Assembly: GCA_001898225.1 (NCBI GenBank)
Contig: MKTJ01000022.1
Coordinates: 48,690-112,689, forward strand
Reading direction: 5' to 3'
Length of the DNA: 64,000 nucleotides
Source of the DNA: Chloroflexi bacterium 54-19
GTDB taxonomy: Bacteria; Chloroflexota; Chloroflexia; Chloroheliales; Chloroheliaceae
The position numbers were made by a program, and so were the translations under genes. This document shows, piece after piece, positions 1 through 7,825 of this stretch (position 1 is its first letter; the number at the start of each line of letters is the position of its first letter). The notes beneath the pieces were generated by a model that saw only the letters and a program-made list of their open reading frames with translations, did no database searches and had not been told where the DNA came from.

Positions 1-240
1 TCCCAGCACCATACCGGTCCAGGCGTGGCTGAGTTCGTGGACCAGGATTGAGCCGATAAAGAGGACCGCAATTAACACCCCACCCAGGATAGTTTGGGAT
101 TGGTCCCAGCGATAGATCCGGGAATATTGGGCCGCCTGGGGCACGAAAAATATAAGAATGAGCAGCAAAACGCTAAAGTCCAGCGTTACATCAACTCCTC
201 GGAACCGCATCAGACGGATGCCGGGACCACCACCAAACAT
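1..240 (-). CDS. Site-2 protease family (M50) membrane metalloprotease, N-terminal part
   Basis: The reading frame is open from an ATG at 240 to the window edge, giving 80 residues. Hydrophobic stretches at about residues 22-33 and 52-67 lead into HELSH (68-72), the HExxH zinc motif of M50 intramembrane proteases. The opening (glycine-rich, then RLMRFRGVDVTLDFSV) also matches this family, in which a strand precedes the first membrane helix. The start lies 5 nt after the stop of the sugar-dehydrogenase gene, with AAAGGAT about 8 nt upstream, so the two are probably co-transcribed. The second half, with the third zinc ligand, lies outside the window, so substrate and activity cannot be judged. 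Confidence 0.85.
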   Translation of the reverse strand, partial: MFGGGPGIRLMRFRGVDVTLDFSVLLLILIFFVPQAAQYSRIYRWDQSQTILGGVLIAVLFIGSILVHELSHAWTGMVLG

Positions 241-245
241 AATAG

Positions 246-1781
246 TTATCCTTTGTAGGTTATTTTGTAGACAGCATTAGCGTAATCGTCGGTGATATAC
301 AAACTGCCATCCGGCCCGACCACCGGCTCCACCGGGCGACCCCAGTAACCACCCCCGGTCTGCCAGCCGGTCGCGAAATCCTCGTAGCTATCCGGGCGGC
401 CATCTTTCACCCGGACCCGGACGACCTTGTAGCCGGTCGGCACCGAGCTATTCCACGAACCGTGGAAAGCCACGAAGACATCGCCCTGGAAATCGGCAGG
501 GAATTGCATAGTCTTTGGCGTGTAGAAATCGAGCCCTAGCGGGGCCGAGTGGGCCTGCATCGGCAGGGCCGGGGGTAGTGTACCCTCGCAGTAAGAAGCG
601 TCCTTGCCGCCAAAATTGGTATCGTAGACCTTATTCGAATAGCAGTAAGGCCAGCCGTAATTGCCGCCATCTACCAGGATATTGATTTCTTCCGGTGGAA
701 TATTGTCGCCCAGGTTATCACGACTATTTTCCACGCCCCAGAATTCGCCGGTTACGGGGCTGAATTCTATCCCAACCTCATTCCGCAGACCGGTCGCGAA
801 AATCCGCTCACCGGAGCCATCGTCATTATACTGGATTACGGCGGCCCGCTTCGGATTGGTCTCGACACAAACATTACAACTCGAACCGGCGGAAATATAC
901 ATCTTGTTATCGGGACCAAAGGCAATCGAGCGGGTGGTGTGGTTGCCGCCCGTCGGCAGGTCCGAAACAATCACTTCCTTATTCTCGGCGGTAGCCTGGC
1001 CGTCCTCGTATGGAATTCGGGTCACCTTATCGTTTTCGGCCACGTACAGGTACAGCTGGCCGTTGGAGGTATGGAAGGCGAGGCCATGCGGCCCGTTCAG
1101 GCCGGAAGCAAAGACGCTCGGCTCCCCGTACTGGCCGTTATCCTTGAGGACCACCACCTGCCCGGCGCTCCGCTCCGAAACAAACATGCGCCCATCCGGG
1201 CTAAAAGTGGCGTGGCGGACCGCGCCCGTCAACTGGCTGTAGAGGCTAATCGAAAAACCCTGGGGCAACTTCATTGTCCGAGCCTGGGTGAAGGTGCCCT
1301 TTTTGAGGGCGTCGGGAACCTGCAAGGTTACGTCCACCAGGCCCCCGGCAGGCGGAGCAGCGGTAGGGGCCGGACCCGGCGGGTAGCGGTTGTCAATGGG
1401 CCGGTCTTTAATGTCAGTACTCGCAGTGGCCGTGGCCGTAGCCGCCGCGGTCGGATTACTGGCAGCGGTCGTTGCTACAGATGTAGTTGAAGCAACGGTA
1501 GTGCCCGCACTGGTACCTGCCGCAGTTGTGCCCGCTACTGTGGTAGTCAAAGCGGCTGTGGTTGATGCAACCGTTGTTGTGGCTGCCGTAGTAGCGGCAG
1601 CGGTCGTCTGGGTGGAGGGGGTAGCGACAGCAGTGGTGGCAGGGGCGGTGGTAGAACTGGCAGTTGGGGCAGCGGTATCACTCCCGCAAGCCGACAGTAG
1701 TCCGGCCACTAAAAGACCGGTTAAACTTATTCCTAATTTCCGGGCCGATATAAAAGCAAATATTCGGTTTTCCACGGGCAA
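246..1781 (-). CDS. Glucose/sorbosone dehydrogenase-type beta-propeller lipoprotein
   Basis: This 511-residue exported protein starts at a TTG (1779-1781) preceded by AGAAGGAAGG. A signal peptide ends in the lipobox LLSAC, so it is probably a lipoprotein. Residues about 34-145 are a low-complexity Thr/Ala linker. From about residue 165 the sequence follows the GSDH family (PQQ-dependent sugar or sorbosone dehydrogenases): FSPDGRMFVSERSAGQ, GLAFH, AFGPDNKMYISAGSSCN, GLRNEVGIEFSP and GNYGWPYC, and it ends in a typical VVGPDGSLYITDDY blade. Known relatives oxidise sugars outside the membrane using PQQ or act as sorbosone dehydrogenases; the substrate here is unknown. It is followed directly by the M50 protease gene. 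The family call is firm, the reaction is not. Confidence 0.85.
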   Translation of the reverse strand: MPVENRIFAFISARKLGISLTGLLVAGLLSACGSDTAAPTASSTTAPATTAVATPSTQTTAAATTAATTTVASTTAALTTTVAGTTAAGTSAGTTVASTTSVATTAASNPTAAATATATASTDIKDRPIDNRYPPGPAPTAAPPAGGLVDVTLQVPDALKKGTFTQARTMKLPQGFSISLYSQLTGAVRHATFSPDGRMFVSERSAGQVVVLKDNGQYGEPSVFASGLNGPHGLAFHTSNGQLYLYVAENDKVTRIPYEDGQATAENKEVIVSDLPTGGNHTTRSIAFGPDNKMYISAGSSCNVCVETNPKRAAVIQYNDDGSGERIFATGLRNEVGIEFSPVTGEFWGVENSRDNLGDNIPPEEINILVDGGNYGWPYCYSNKVYDTNFGGKDASYCEGTLPPALPMQAHSAPLGLDFYTPKTMQFPADFQGDVFVAFHGSWNSSVPTGYKVVRVRVKDGRPDSYEDFATGWQTGGGYWGRPVEPVVGPDGSLYITDDYANAVYKITYKG

Positions 1782-1800
1782 TTTTCCTTCCTTCTAAAGC

Positions 1801-1860
1801 CTATGGCGTTTCCTGGTGCGACCTCTCGGTGCGACCGGCCTCTCCTACTGGCCGGGGGGG
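1801..1860 (-). other. Leader of the sugar-dehydrogenase gene with hairpin and direct repeat
   Basis: Between the promoter and the TTG start lie a CCGGCC/GGCCGG inverted repeat (1835-1840 with 1850-1855) and two copies of GGTGCGACC (1815-1823 and 1828-1836) spaced 13 bp apart. The role is unknown; it could be a regulatory leader or an RNA stability element. Confidence 0.35.
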
Positions 1861-1875
1861 GCGCGTCTTTGCTAA

Positions 1876-1884
1876 ATTATACCA
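1876..1884 (-). promoter_or_regulatory. Extended -10 promoter for the sugar-dehydrogenase gene
   Basis: On the minus strand this reads TGGTATAAT, a full TATAAT with the TGn extension. There is no good -35 at 17 bp. The start codon is about 95 nt downstream. Confidence 0.45.
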
Positions 1885-1976
1885 TTTGTCATACCACTAA
1901 CCGCCTTAAAACCATCTAAAAGGATTAGGGTTAGATAATACTCTGAGGTTTCTTTTAGGTATACGTTTTTTAGGAG

Positions 1977-1982
1977 TATAAT
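1977..1982 (+). promoter_or_regulatory. Candidate -10 element for degV
   Basis: A TATAAT hexamer lies 44 nt before the degV start. No convincing -35 precedes it. AGGAG at 2012-2016 is the ribosome binding site. Confidence 0.35.
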
Positions 1983-2025
1983 GTTACCAGAATTACTAAA
2001 TCTTAAAGGATAGGAGCAAGCAGCG

Positions 2026-2898
2026 ATGGAGACACCTTTAAAGGGAGGGTTAGGATTAGTTGTAGACAGCGTGGCCGATTTATCGGAAAGTATCTTAAAA
2101 GAACTTGGCAATATAAAAATCGTCCCCTTTCACATCTATTTTCAGAAGGAAAATATTACCTACGACGACGGTGTAACCCTCAGTTACCACGATTTCTATA
2201 AAAAATTGGAACAACCGGAACTGGGTCTGCCCAAAACACAGGGCCCCAATACCGCCGAATACCTGGCAGCTTACGAAGAAATGCTGAAAAAATACGACAG
2301 CCTGCTTTCGCTCCACATGAGCCCCAAAATGAGCGTGGCCTTCAACTCGGCCAAACTTGCCCGCGAAATGCTTCCCAACGCCGATATTACCCAGTGGGAT
2401 AGCGGCAGCGTTTCGATGGTGCTGGGCCTCTATGCCATCCAGGCTGCCCGGAGGGCTAAAGAAGGGATGTCCGCCGCCCGTATAGTCGAAAAACTGGATA
2501 AATTCAAACAGGAGACAGTCCAGTTATTCGTGGCCGATACCCTGAAATACCTGCGCCAGAGCGGGCGGGTCAACCAGGTGGCCTACCTGATCGGCCAGGC
2601 ATTGCACATCAAGCCGATTTTCACTTTCAAAGATGGAATGGGCGAACCTGCCGGGCGCGAACTGAGCCAGGAACGCGCTTTCCTGCGTATCGCCAAAACA
2701 ATGGCCGAAAAATTCGGGCAGCGGCCTATCGTGGCGACGGTCGTCCACAGCATGGCTCCGGCCCAGGCCGAACTGCTCAAACAGCGCATCACCAACAATA
2801 CCAATGTCCAGGAGCTAATTGTGGCCGAAATGGGGCCAACCCTGGGAGCACACGGCGGGGCAGGGGTGGTCGGCGCGGCTGCTTTTCCCGTGGATTAA
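2026..2898 (+). CDS. DegV family fatty-acid-binding protein
   Basis: This 290-residue protein has an ATG start with AGGAG 9 nt upstream. DegV/FakB proteins hold a fatty acid between two alpha/beta domains and present it to a fatty acid kinase. The N-terminal VVDSVADLSES strand-turn, the SLHMSPKMSVAFNSA segment and the DSGSVSMVLGL motif (a variant of the usual DSxxxSxGxG) are seen. LRQSGRVN and the IKPIFTFKDG stretch are family hallmarks. The usual TSQPS fatty-acid-carboxylate loop reads KTQGPN here, so ligand contacts may differ. Length is normal for the family. No FakA-like kinase is adjacent. Transcription probably ends at the inverted repeat just downstream. Confidence 0.85.
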   Translation: METPLKGGLGLVVDSVADLSESILKELGNIKIVPFHIYFQKENITYDDGVTLSYHDFYKKLEQPELGLPKTQGPNTAEYLAAYEEMLKKYDSLLSLHMSPKMSVAFNSAKLAREMLPNADITQWDSGSVSMVLGLYAIQAARRAKEGMSAARIVEKLDKFKQETVQLFVADTLKYLRQSGRVNQVAYLIGQALHIKPIFTFKDGMGEPAGRELSQERAFLRIAKTMAEKFGQRPIVATVVHSMAPAQAELLKQRITNNTNVQELIVAEMGPTLGAHGGAGVVGAAAFPVD

Positions 2899-2931
2899 CT
2901 CCTCAAGACCGGCTTTTGATTGAAATTTCCC

Positions 2932-2962
2932 GCCCGGTCCAGCTTCACAATCCGGACCGGGC
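2932..2962 (+). terminator. Inverted repeat after degV, possible terminator
   Basis: GCCCGGTCC (2932-2940) pairs perfectly with GGACCGGGC (2954-2962). The T-rich stretch begins only about 13 nt later (TTTTATCTTT), so this is a weak or non-classical terminator. Confidence 0.4.
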
Positions 2963-2995
2963 GATACTGACCGGGTTTTATCTTTCCCCCAAAAA

Positions 2996-3004
2996 TGTTA
3001 CAAT
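2996..3004 (+). promoter_or_regulatory. Extended -10 promoter for the cax gene
   Basis: TGTTACAAT is a TGn-extended -10 with one mismatch to TATAAT. It would give a leader of about 145 nt before the cax start. Confidence 0.4.
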
Positions 3005-3010
3005 CACCCT

Positions 3011-3155
3011 ACTTTAACTGCCCAGGTCCGCAGAGTGGAAACCTGGCGCGGTTCGGTGTCCAGAGCATTGCATTATTAGCAGGGCAGGCTTTTTTATCGA
3101 GCAAAAGCCGGCCATCGTGTGGGTAATTTAGAGAAACAAAATAATAGGAGGTAAA
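3011..3155 (+). other. Structured 5' leader upstream of the cation exchanger gene
   Basis: The predicted transcript leader contains a CCAGGT/ACCTGG hairpin (3022-3027 with 3041-3046) and a run of six T at 3092-3097. I looked for the yybP-ykoY manganese riboswitch and M-box signatures and did not find them. AGGAGG at 3146-3151 is the ribosome binding site. Confidence 0.35.
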
Positions 3156-4391
3156 ATGGCGCAGGAAACACCCCCGGCGAGCGCTGAGCCGGGTTCACAT
3201 TCGCATGCCCCGGTCAACCCTATCACCAGTCTTATCCGGGACTCCAACGGCTTTGAAAAAGGCATCTATACGCTCTTAATTTTTATTCCGCTGGCTTTCG
3301 TGGCCGAATTTGCCGGGTTCCCACCCGTGCTGGTCTTTTTTACGGCCTGTCTGGGTATCGTACCACTGGCAAAAATTATGGGCACCGCCACCGAAGAACT
3401 GGCCGCTAAGGCCGGACAGGGTATCGGCGGTCTGCTTAACGGCACCTTTGGGAACGCCGTCGAATTGATTATTGCTGTCCTGGCCCTGATTCGGGCCCAG
3501 GAAAACCCGAAACTGCTGGAAGTGGTCAAGGCTTCGATTACTGGCTCGATTATCGGCAACCTGCTTTTCGTGCTGGGGCTTTCCATCCTGGTAGGCGGCT
3601 GGAAACGAGACAAACAGACCTTTAACGAGACCGCCACCCGCGCTTCCAACACCCTGATGTCTTTGACCGCGATAGCCCTGATTATCCCGGCGGTCTTTGC
3701 ATTCACCCTGACAACCCCAACCAGCGACGTCGAGCGAATTAGCCAGCGCGATTTGCTGGAAAACCTGAGCCTTGGCGTGGCTGCCATCCTGATTTTGTCG
3801 TATATGGCGCAACTGGTCTTTTCCCTGCGGACGCACGCACACCTTTACACGGGAGAGGAGGAGTCGGGTGGACACGAGGAAGAAGGGCACGGCTGGAGCG
3901 CCAGAGATAGCCTGATTGTGCTGGTAGTGGCGACCGTGCTGGTCGGGTTTATGGCCGAATTCCTGGTAGGCAGCGTGGAAAGCCTGACCAGTCAGTTTGG
4001 TTGGACCGAGCTATTCATTGGTGTCATTCTGATTGCCATCATCGGTAACGCCGCCGAACACCTCACGGCGGTAATCGTTGCCATGAAAAACAAAATGGAC
4101 CTGGCTATCGGAATCGCGGTAGGCAGCAGCACCCAGGTCGCTGCCTTTGTCGCCCCGGTCCTGGTCTTTGTTGGTTTTTTCCTGGGCGGTAACAGCCAGT
4201 TAAACCTGGTCTTCAGCCTTTTCGAGCTAATCGGCATCATCCTGGCAATCTTTATCGTAAACCTGGTGGTCAATGATGGAGAAAGCAACTGGCTTGAAGG
4301 TATCCAATTGCTGGCCGCATACCTTATAATAGCGATTGCCTTTTTCTTACATCCACCACTGGCATCGGACTTGCCGATACCGGGCCATTAA
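3156..4391 (+). CDS. cax: Calcium/proton exchanger (CaxA/Cax family)
   Basis: This 411-residue polytopic membrane protein exports Ca2+ in exchange for protons. The two inverted halves of the CaCA fold each carry their alpha-repeat: GTFGNAVELI near residue 98 followed by SITGSIIGNLLFVLGLS, and GNAAEHLTAV near residue 300 followed by GSSTQVAAFVAP. About eleven hydrophobic segments are visible. An acidic, histidine-containing loop (EEESGGHEEEGHG, about residue 235-250) separates the halves, as is usual in this family. The start is an ATG with AGGAGG four nt upstream. A PDZ protein gene follows 21 bp later and may share the transcript. The family call is firm. Confidence 0.93.
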   Translation: MAQETPPASAEPGSHSHAPVNPITSLIRDSNGFEKGIYTLLIFIPLAFVAEFAGFPPVLVFFTACLGIVPLAKIMGTATEELAAKAGQGIGGLLNGTFGNAVELIIAVLALIRAQENPKLLEVVKASITGSIIGNLLFVLGLSILVGGWKRDKQTFNETATRASNTLMSLTAIALIIPAVFAFTLTTPTSDVERISQRDLLENLSLGVAAILILSYMAQLVFSLRTHAHLYTGEEESGGHEEEGHGWSARDSLIVLVVATVLVGFMAEFLVGSVESLTSQFGWTELFIGVILIAIIGNAAEHLTAVIVAMKNKMDLAIGIAVGSSTQVAAFVAPVLVFVGFFLGGNSQLNLVFSLFELIGIILAIFIVNLVVNDGESNWLEGIQLLAAYLIIAIAFFLHPPLASDLPIPGH

Positions 4392-4412
4392 CCCAGGGAG
4401 GTTTTCTGCGCT

Positions 4413-4886
4413 ATGAACGTTAAAGAGGTCGTGAAAACAGAAGTAGCCGAGCGGCGCAAAGGCGGGGCCCGGTTACCTCTGCAGATGTTTGCTGGCCTGC
4501 TGGTCATAGCGCTAGCCTTTATCGCCCTGCTCTATTTCTTCGCGCCGGGTGGGAAAAGTAACGGCCTGATGCCCGCCCCGGTCCTGGGTGTGGTGGTCAG
4601 CCCCGACATGACCGTGGTCGGAGTCGAGCCCGGCAGTATCGCCGAGCAAAGCGGTCTCAAGACAGGCGATAAACTGGATAAAGTGGACGGCCAACCGGTC
4701 AAAACACTGGATGATACCAAGAGCAAAATGCTGGACGATTTGTACAACCAGAAAGAAATAACCCTGGGTGTCATTCGTAACAGCCAGCCGCTCGATTTAA
4801 AACTAACGCCGGGGAGTTCCAGCGGCAAAAGCAGCAATCCCGGCCCGACCCCGACCCCGGTCCCCAACGGCTACGCCTATTTCTAG
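4413..4886 (+). CDS. Membrane-anchored PDZ-domain protein
   Basis: This 157-residue protein has one N-terminal membrane helix (about residues 24-45, QMFAGLLVIALAFIALLYFF) after a basic cytoplasmic tail. A single PDZ domain follows outside the membrane: VVVGVEPGSIAEQSGLKTGD and VDGQPVKTLDD are typical of HtrA-type PDZ repeats. The tail is rich in Gly, Ser and Pro. There is no protease domain, so it may act as an adaptor. It lies 21 bp after the cation exchanger and ends at a strong terminator, so the two probably form a short operon. Partner and role are unknown. Confidence 0.75.
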   Translation: MNVKEVVKTEVAERRKGGARLPLQMFAGLLVIALAFIALLYFFAPGGKSNGLMPAPVLGVVVSPDMTVVGVEPGSIAEQSGLKTGDKLDKVDGQPVKTLDDTKSKMLDDLYNQKEITLGVIRNSQPLDLKLTPGSSSGKSSNPGPTPTPVPNGYAYF

Positions 4887-4909
4887 GCTAATCCAAGCCT
4901 TATAAAACG

Positions 4910-4950
4910 AAAAGTCCCGGCCTGTCTTTAACAACCAGGCCGGGACTTTT
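4910..4950. terminator. Bidirectional intrinsic terminator
   Basis: AAAAGTCCCGGCCTG (4910-4924) pairs perfectly with CAGGCCGGGACTTTT (4936-4950). The A and T tracts serve both strands, between the PDZ gene and the convergent KTSC gene. Confidence 0.9.
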
Positions 4951-4969
4951 AAGTAGAAAATCGCGCTTA

Positions 4970-5188
4970 TTATTTGTCCAGCCGTTTGGTTGGGTAGAAA
5001 TCTTTCAGGTAGCGGTTGAAATAGCGGCCTTTAGATTCGGCCTTCAAAAGCGCCTCGTACTCTTTCGCCGGGACATTTGAATACTGGTAAAGACGCCCCT
5101 TTGGCCTGAACTCGACCTCCAGAACTTGCGCTTCAGGGTCGTACCCGACGCTTTTGATACTACTGGAAATTACTTCTTTTCGCTCCAT
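4970..5188 (-). CDS. KTSC domain-containing small protein
   Basis: This 72-residue protein is made up of a KTSC domain: SSSIKSVGYDPEAQVLEVEF, then YQYSNVPAKEYEALLKAES and KGRYFNRYLKDFYPTKR. The conserved hydrophobic core and the serine-rich opening fit the family. KTSC domains occur alone or at the end of lysyl-tRNA synthetases; their function is not established. The start is an ATG with AGGAG six nt upstream. It lies 55 bp downstream of the MFS gene on the same strand and may be its operon partner. Confidence 0.8.
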   Translation of the reverse strand: MERKEVISSSIKSVGYDPEAQVLEVEFRPKGRLYQYSNVPAKEYEALLKAESKGRYFNRYLKDFYPTKRLDK

Positions 5189-5243
5189 TTTGCTCTCCTT
5201 TCCAGGCTATCTCCAAATTCTCTTCAGAGATTTTCTTACAAAG

Positions 5244-6524
5244 CTAGTGAGCGGCAACCGTCTCCTGGGTGGTTTCGTCCACCGGGGCAGGCTGAGTTTT
5301 CAGGTCGCGGACAGGCGAGAACAGCACCGGCAATACCGATAGAAAGGTGCCAAGCGCCGCCACCAGCAAAGTCATTCGCAGACCAATCACTTCACCGAGA
5401 AACCCACCTAACAGTGACCCAATCGGCATGGTGCCCCAGACCAGGAAGCGCATACTGGCGTTCATCCGGCCCAGCAAGCGATGCGGCGTGATAGCTTGAC
5501 GCAGGCTGACCTGGGTGATGTTGTAGACCGGGTTGACCCAGCTTGAGATAAAAAACCCTGCCGTCAGGGTGAAGACGATAAACCAGACCGGACCGCCCGC
5601 CAGGGGCGCAGCCAGGGCCCCTACCCCAAAAATCGCGGAGGTGCTGATGATTGTCCAGCCAACCCCCAAACGACGGGCCGTCCACCCGGCCATTACTGCA
5701 CCAATCAGCGCCCCCACGCTGCCTATACCGAAAATCAGGCCAAGCAGGACCGCGTCCAGGTGCAATTCGCGGATCACGTAAAGGGTAAATACAGCCGTCC
5801 CGATATTGCCAAAAAGGTTGCTGGTGCCGGTACAGGCCGCAATCGAGCGCAGGTAGGGATTGCCAAAGACCACGCCCAACCCCTCGCCGATTTCTTTCCA
5901 GATGTTCCGTTTCTCGGTGCGGGGCGGTTTGGCCGGTTCGGTGTGACGAATCAGGCCCAGGAAAAAGGCCGAGAAGGCAAAGGAAACCGCGTCAATCGCC
6001 ATTGCGACCGGGGCCGAGGCGACCTGGACCAGCCCGCCCGCCAGTCCCGGCCCGGTAATCTGGGCCACCGAACGGCTGACTTCCAGTTTGCCATTACCCT
6101 CGACAAGCTGGTCCCGGTTCACCAGGACCGGCAGGTAAGATTGGTAGGCCACATCGAAAAAGACCGTCAGGGTGCCAGTCAGGAGGGCTACCAAATATAG
6201 ATACTCGACGCTCAACCAGCCGACAAAGTAGGCGGTTGGGATGGAACCGAGCAGGATAGCCCGACCAATGTCGGCGATGACCATAACCGGCCTTAACCGC
6301 CAGCGGTCGACCCAGACCCCGGCAAACAGGCTGATGAATAGGAAAGGCGCCATTTCGATAGCCCCCAAAATACCCATCTGAGCCGGGGTAGCGCCCAGCA
6401 CCAGCACCGCCGTCAAAGGCAATGCCAGCTGGGTAACTTGCGACCCGAAGACAGAAATGGTTTCAGCCGACCATAGTTTTAAAAAATTCGGATGCTGCCA
6501 GAGCCCACCCAGGCGGTTTCTCAT
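5244..6524 (-). CDS. MFS transporter, EntS/MFS_3-like exporter
   Basis: This 426-residue integral membrane protein has about twelve hydrophobic helices. The FLKLWSAETISVFGSQVTQLALP opening and AGVWVDRWRLRPVMV loop are the signature of drug/siderophore-type MFS exporters. LMGRVNA-like motif appears as LLGRMNASMRFLVWGTMPIGSLLGG in the second half. The substrate cannot be read from sequence. It starts from an extended -10 promoter about 50 bp upstream and is divergent from the SDR gene. Length and topology are normal for the family. Confidence 0.88.
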   Translation of the reverse strand: MRNRLGGLWQHPNFLKLWSAETISVFGSQVTQLALPLTAVLVLGATPAQMGILGAIEMAPFLFISLFAGVWVDRWRLRPVMVIADIGRAILLGSIPTAYFVGWLSVEYLYLVALLTGTLTVFFDVAYQSYLPVLVNRDQLVEGNGKLEVSRSVAQITGPGLAGGLVQVASAPVAMAIDAVSFAFSAFFLGLIRHTEPAKPPRTEKRNIWKEIGEGLGVVFGNPYLRSIAACTGTSNLFGNIGTAVFTLYVIRELHLDAVLLGLIFGIGSVGALIGAVMAGWTARRLGVGWTIISTSAIFGVGALAAPLAGGPVWFIVFTLTAGFFISSWVNPVYNITQVSLRQAITPHRLLGRMNASMRFLVWGTMPIGSLLGGFLGEVIGLRMTLLVAALGTFLSVLPVLFSPVRDLKTQPAPVDETTQETVAAH

Positions 6525-6575
6525 CGGTGATACCTACCCTTTATCAATCTGAATGTAAATTGCTTAGTTAGCTGT

Positions 6576-6584
6576 ATTATATCA
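6576..6584 (-). promoter_or_regulatory. Extended -10 promoter for the MFS gene
   Basis: The minus strand reads TGATATAAT, a perfect TATAAT with the TGn extension, about 52 nt before the MFS start. No clear -35 is present. Confidence 0.5.
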
Positions 6585-6610
6585 CAGCTTCCTAAAATAT
6601 TACATGCAAC

Positions 6611-6638
6611 TTTAGACCCATTTCAAATGTTGTATAAT
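6611..6638 (+). promoter_or_regulatory. Candidate promoter for the SDR gene
   Basis: TTTAGA (6611-6616), a 16-bp spacer and TATAAT (6633-6638) lie about 78 nt before the gene. Confidence 0.45.
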
Positions 6639-6715
6639 AAACAAAAAGTGTTTGTGTCAATGCAATTTGGGGACGAGGCCTGACGGTAAAAGCTAAATTT
6701 ATAATTTATGTTAAA

Positions 6716-7729
6716 ATGAGGCCTATGATAGTCACCACAGAAAATTACCTGAATGTATTTGACGGACGGCGCTGCCTTGTTACAGGCGGGCTCGGTTTTA
6801 TTGGTTCAAACCTGGCCTGGAGGTTGGTGGAGCTTGGCGCAGATGTGACGCTCGTTGATTCGCTTATCCCCACCTACGGCGGCAACCTTTTCAATATCCA
6901 GGGCCTGGAAAATAAGCTAAAGGTTAATATCGCCGATGTACGCGATGAAAATAGCATGGATTACCTCGTCCGCAACCAGGACATTATCTTTAACCTGGCC
7001 GGGCAAATCTCCCACCTGGATAGCATGAACGACCCTTATACCGACATGGAAATCAATTGCCGCAGCCAGTTGTCCATCCTCGAAGCTTGCCGCAAGAATA
7101 ATCCAGAGGTCAAAATCGTTTACGCCGGGACACGCCAGATTTACGGCAACCCCGATTATCTCCCGGTGGACGAAAAACACCTGGTGCGCCCAACCGATGT
7201 CAACGGCATCAACAAGGCTGCCGGGGAACGCTATCACCTGGTATATGCGACTGCTTACGGCATGCGGACGGCCTCTTTGCGCCTGACCAACTGCTACGGG
7301 CCGCGCCAGTGGATGCGTGATAACCGCCTGACCAGCCAGGGCTGGCTATTGCGCCTGGTGCTGGACGACAAGACCGCCCAAATCTACGGCGATGGTAAGC
7401 AGTTGCGCGACCTGAACTACGTTGATGACGTGATTGACGCTTTCCTGCGGGCGGCAGCCTTCGAGGAAGCCAACGGGCACTTCTTTAACCTGGGAGCGCA
7501 GCCCTATTCCCTGGTGGAGCAGGTCGAGAAGATGATTGAACTGGCCGGGACCGGACGCTACGAACTGGTGGCGTGGCCGGAAGACAAAAAGAAAATCTCA
7601 ATTGGCGATTATTATGGCGATTACCGAAAAATCCAGGGGATGCTCGGCTGGCAACCCACCATCGGGATTGAGGAAGGTTTAAGGCGGACTATCGATTATT
7701 ACCGCAAAAACAAAGAATACTACTGGTAA
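6716..7729 (+). CDS. Extended SDR: NAD-dependent nucleotide-sugar epimerase/dehydratase family
   Basis: This 337-residue protein has a Rossmann NAD site TGGLGFIGSNL at about residue 21. NLAGQISH and the TRQIYGNPDYLPVDE segment match nucleotide-sugar epimerases and dehydratases. RLTNCYGPRQWMR, then QLRDLNYVDDVIDAFLRA, follow the family order. At the active site, where YGxSK is expected, the sequence is NGINK (about residue 162-166). The lysine is kept but the tyrosine is Asn. Some annotated relatives share this NGINK form. The ATG at 6716 has no clear ribosome binding site; an ATG at 6725 is an alternative. The product, probably a surface-sugar precursor, is unknown. Confidence 0.82.
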   Translation: MRPMIVTTENYLNVFDGRRCLVTGGLGFIGSNLAWRLVELGADVTLVDSLIPTYGGNLFNIQGLENKLKVNIADVRDENSMDYLVRNQDIIFNLAGQISHLDSMNDPYTDMEINCRSQLSILEACRKNNPEVKIVYAGTRQIYGNPDYLPVDEKHLVRPTDVNGINKAAGERYHLVYATAYGMRTASLRLTNCYGPRQWMRDNRLTSQGWLLRLVLDDKTAQIYGDGKQLRDLNYVDDVIDAFLRAAAFEEANGHFFNLGAQPYSLVEQVEKMIELAGTGRYELVAWPEDKKKISIGDYYGDYRKIQGMLGWQPTIGIEEGLRRTIDYYRKNKEYYW

Positions 7730-7744
7730 TTTCCGGCCAATACA

Positions 7745-7790
7745 AATAAAGGCCGCCCGGCTAATAATACAGTGCCGGGCGGCCTTTATT
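7745..7790. terminator. Bidirectional intrinsic terminator
   Basis: AATAAAGGCCGCCCGGC (7745-7761) pairs with GCCGGGCGGCCTTTATT (7774-7790). It separates the SDR gene from the convergent metallophosphoesterase gene. Confidence 0.85.
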
Positions 7791-7825
7791 GATTTAAATT
7801 TCCCAGGCAGTAAAGCCAGTTAAAA

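Noticed and set aside
1390..1797. Plus-strand Val/Ala-rich frame
   Set aside because: It is the antisense shadow of the Thr/Ala linker in the sugar dehydrogenase.
2969..3155. yybP-ykoY or M-box riboswitch before cax
   Set aside because: Neither conserved core sequence is present.
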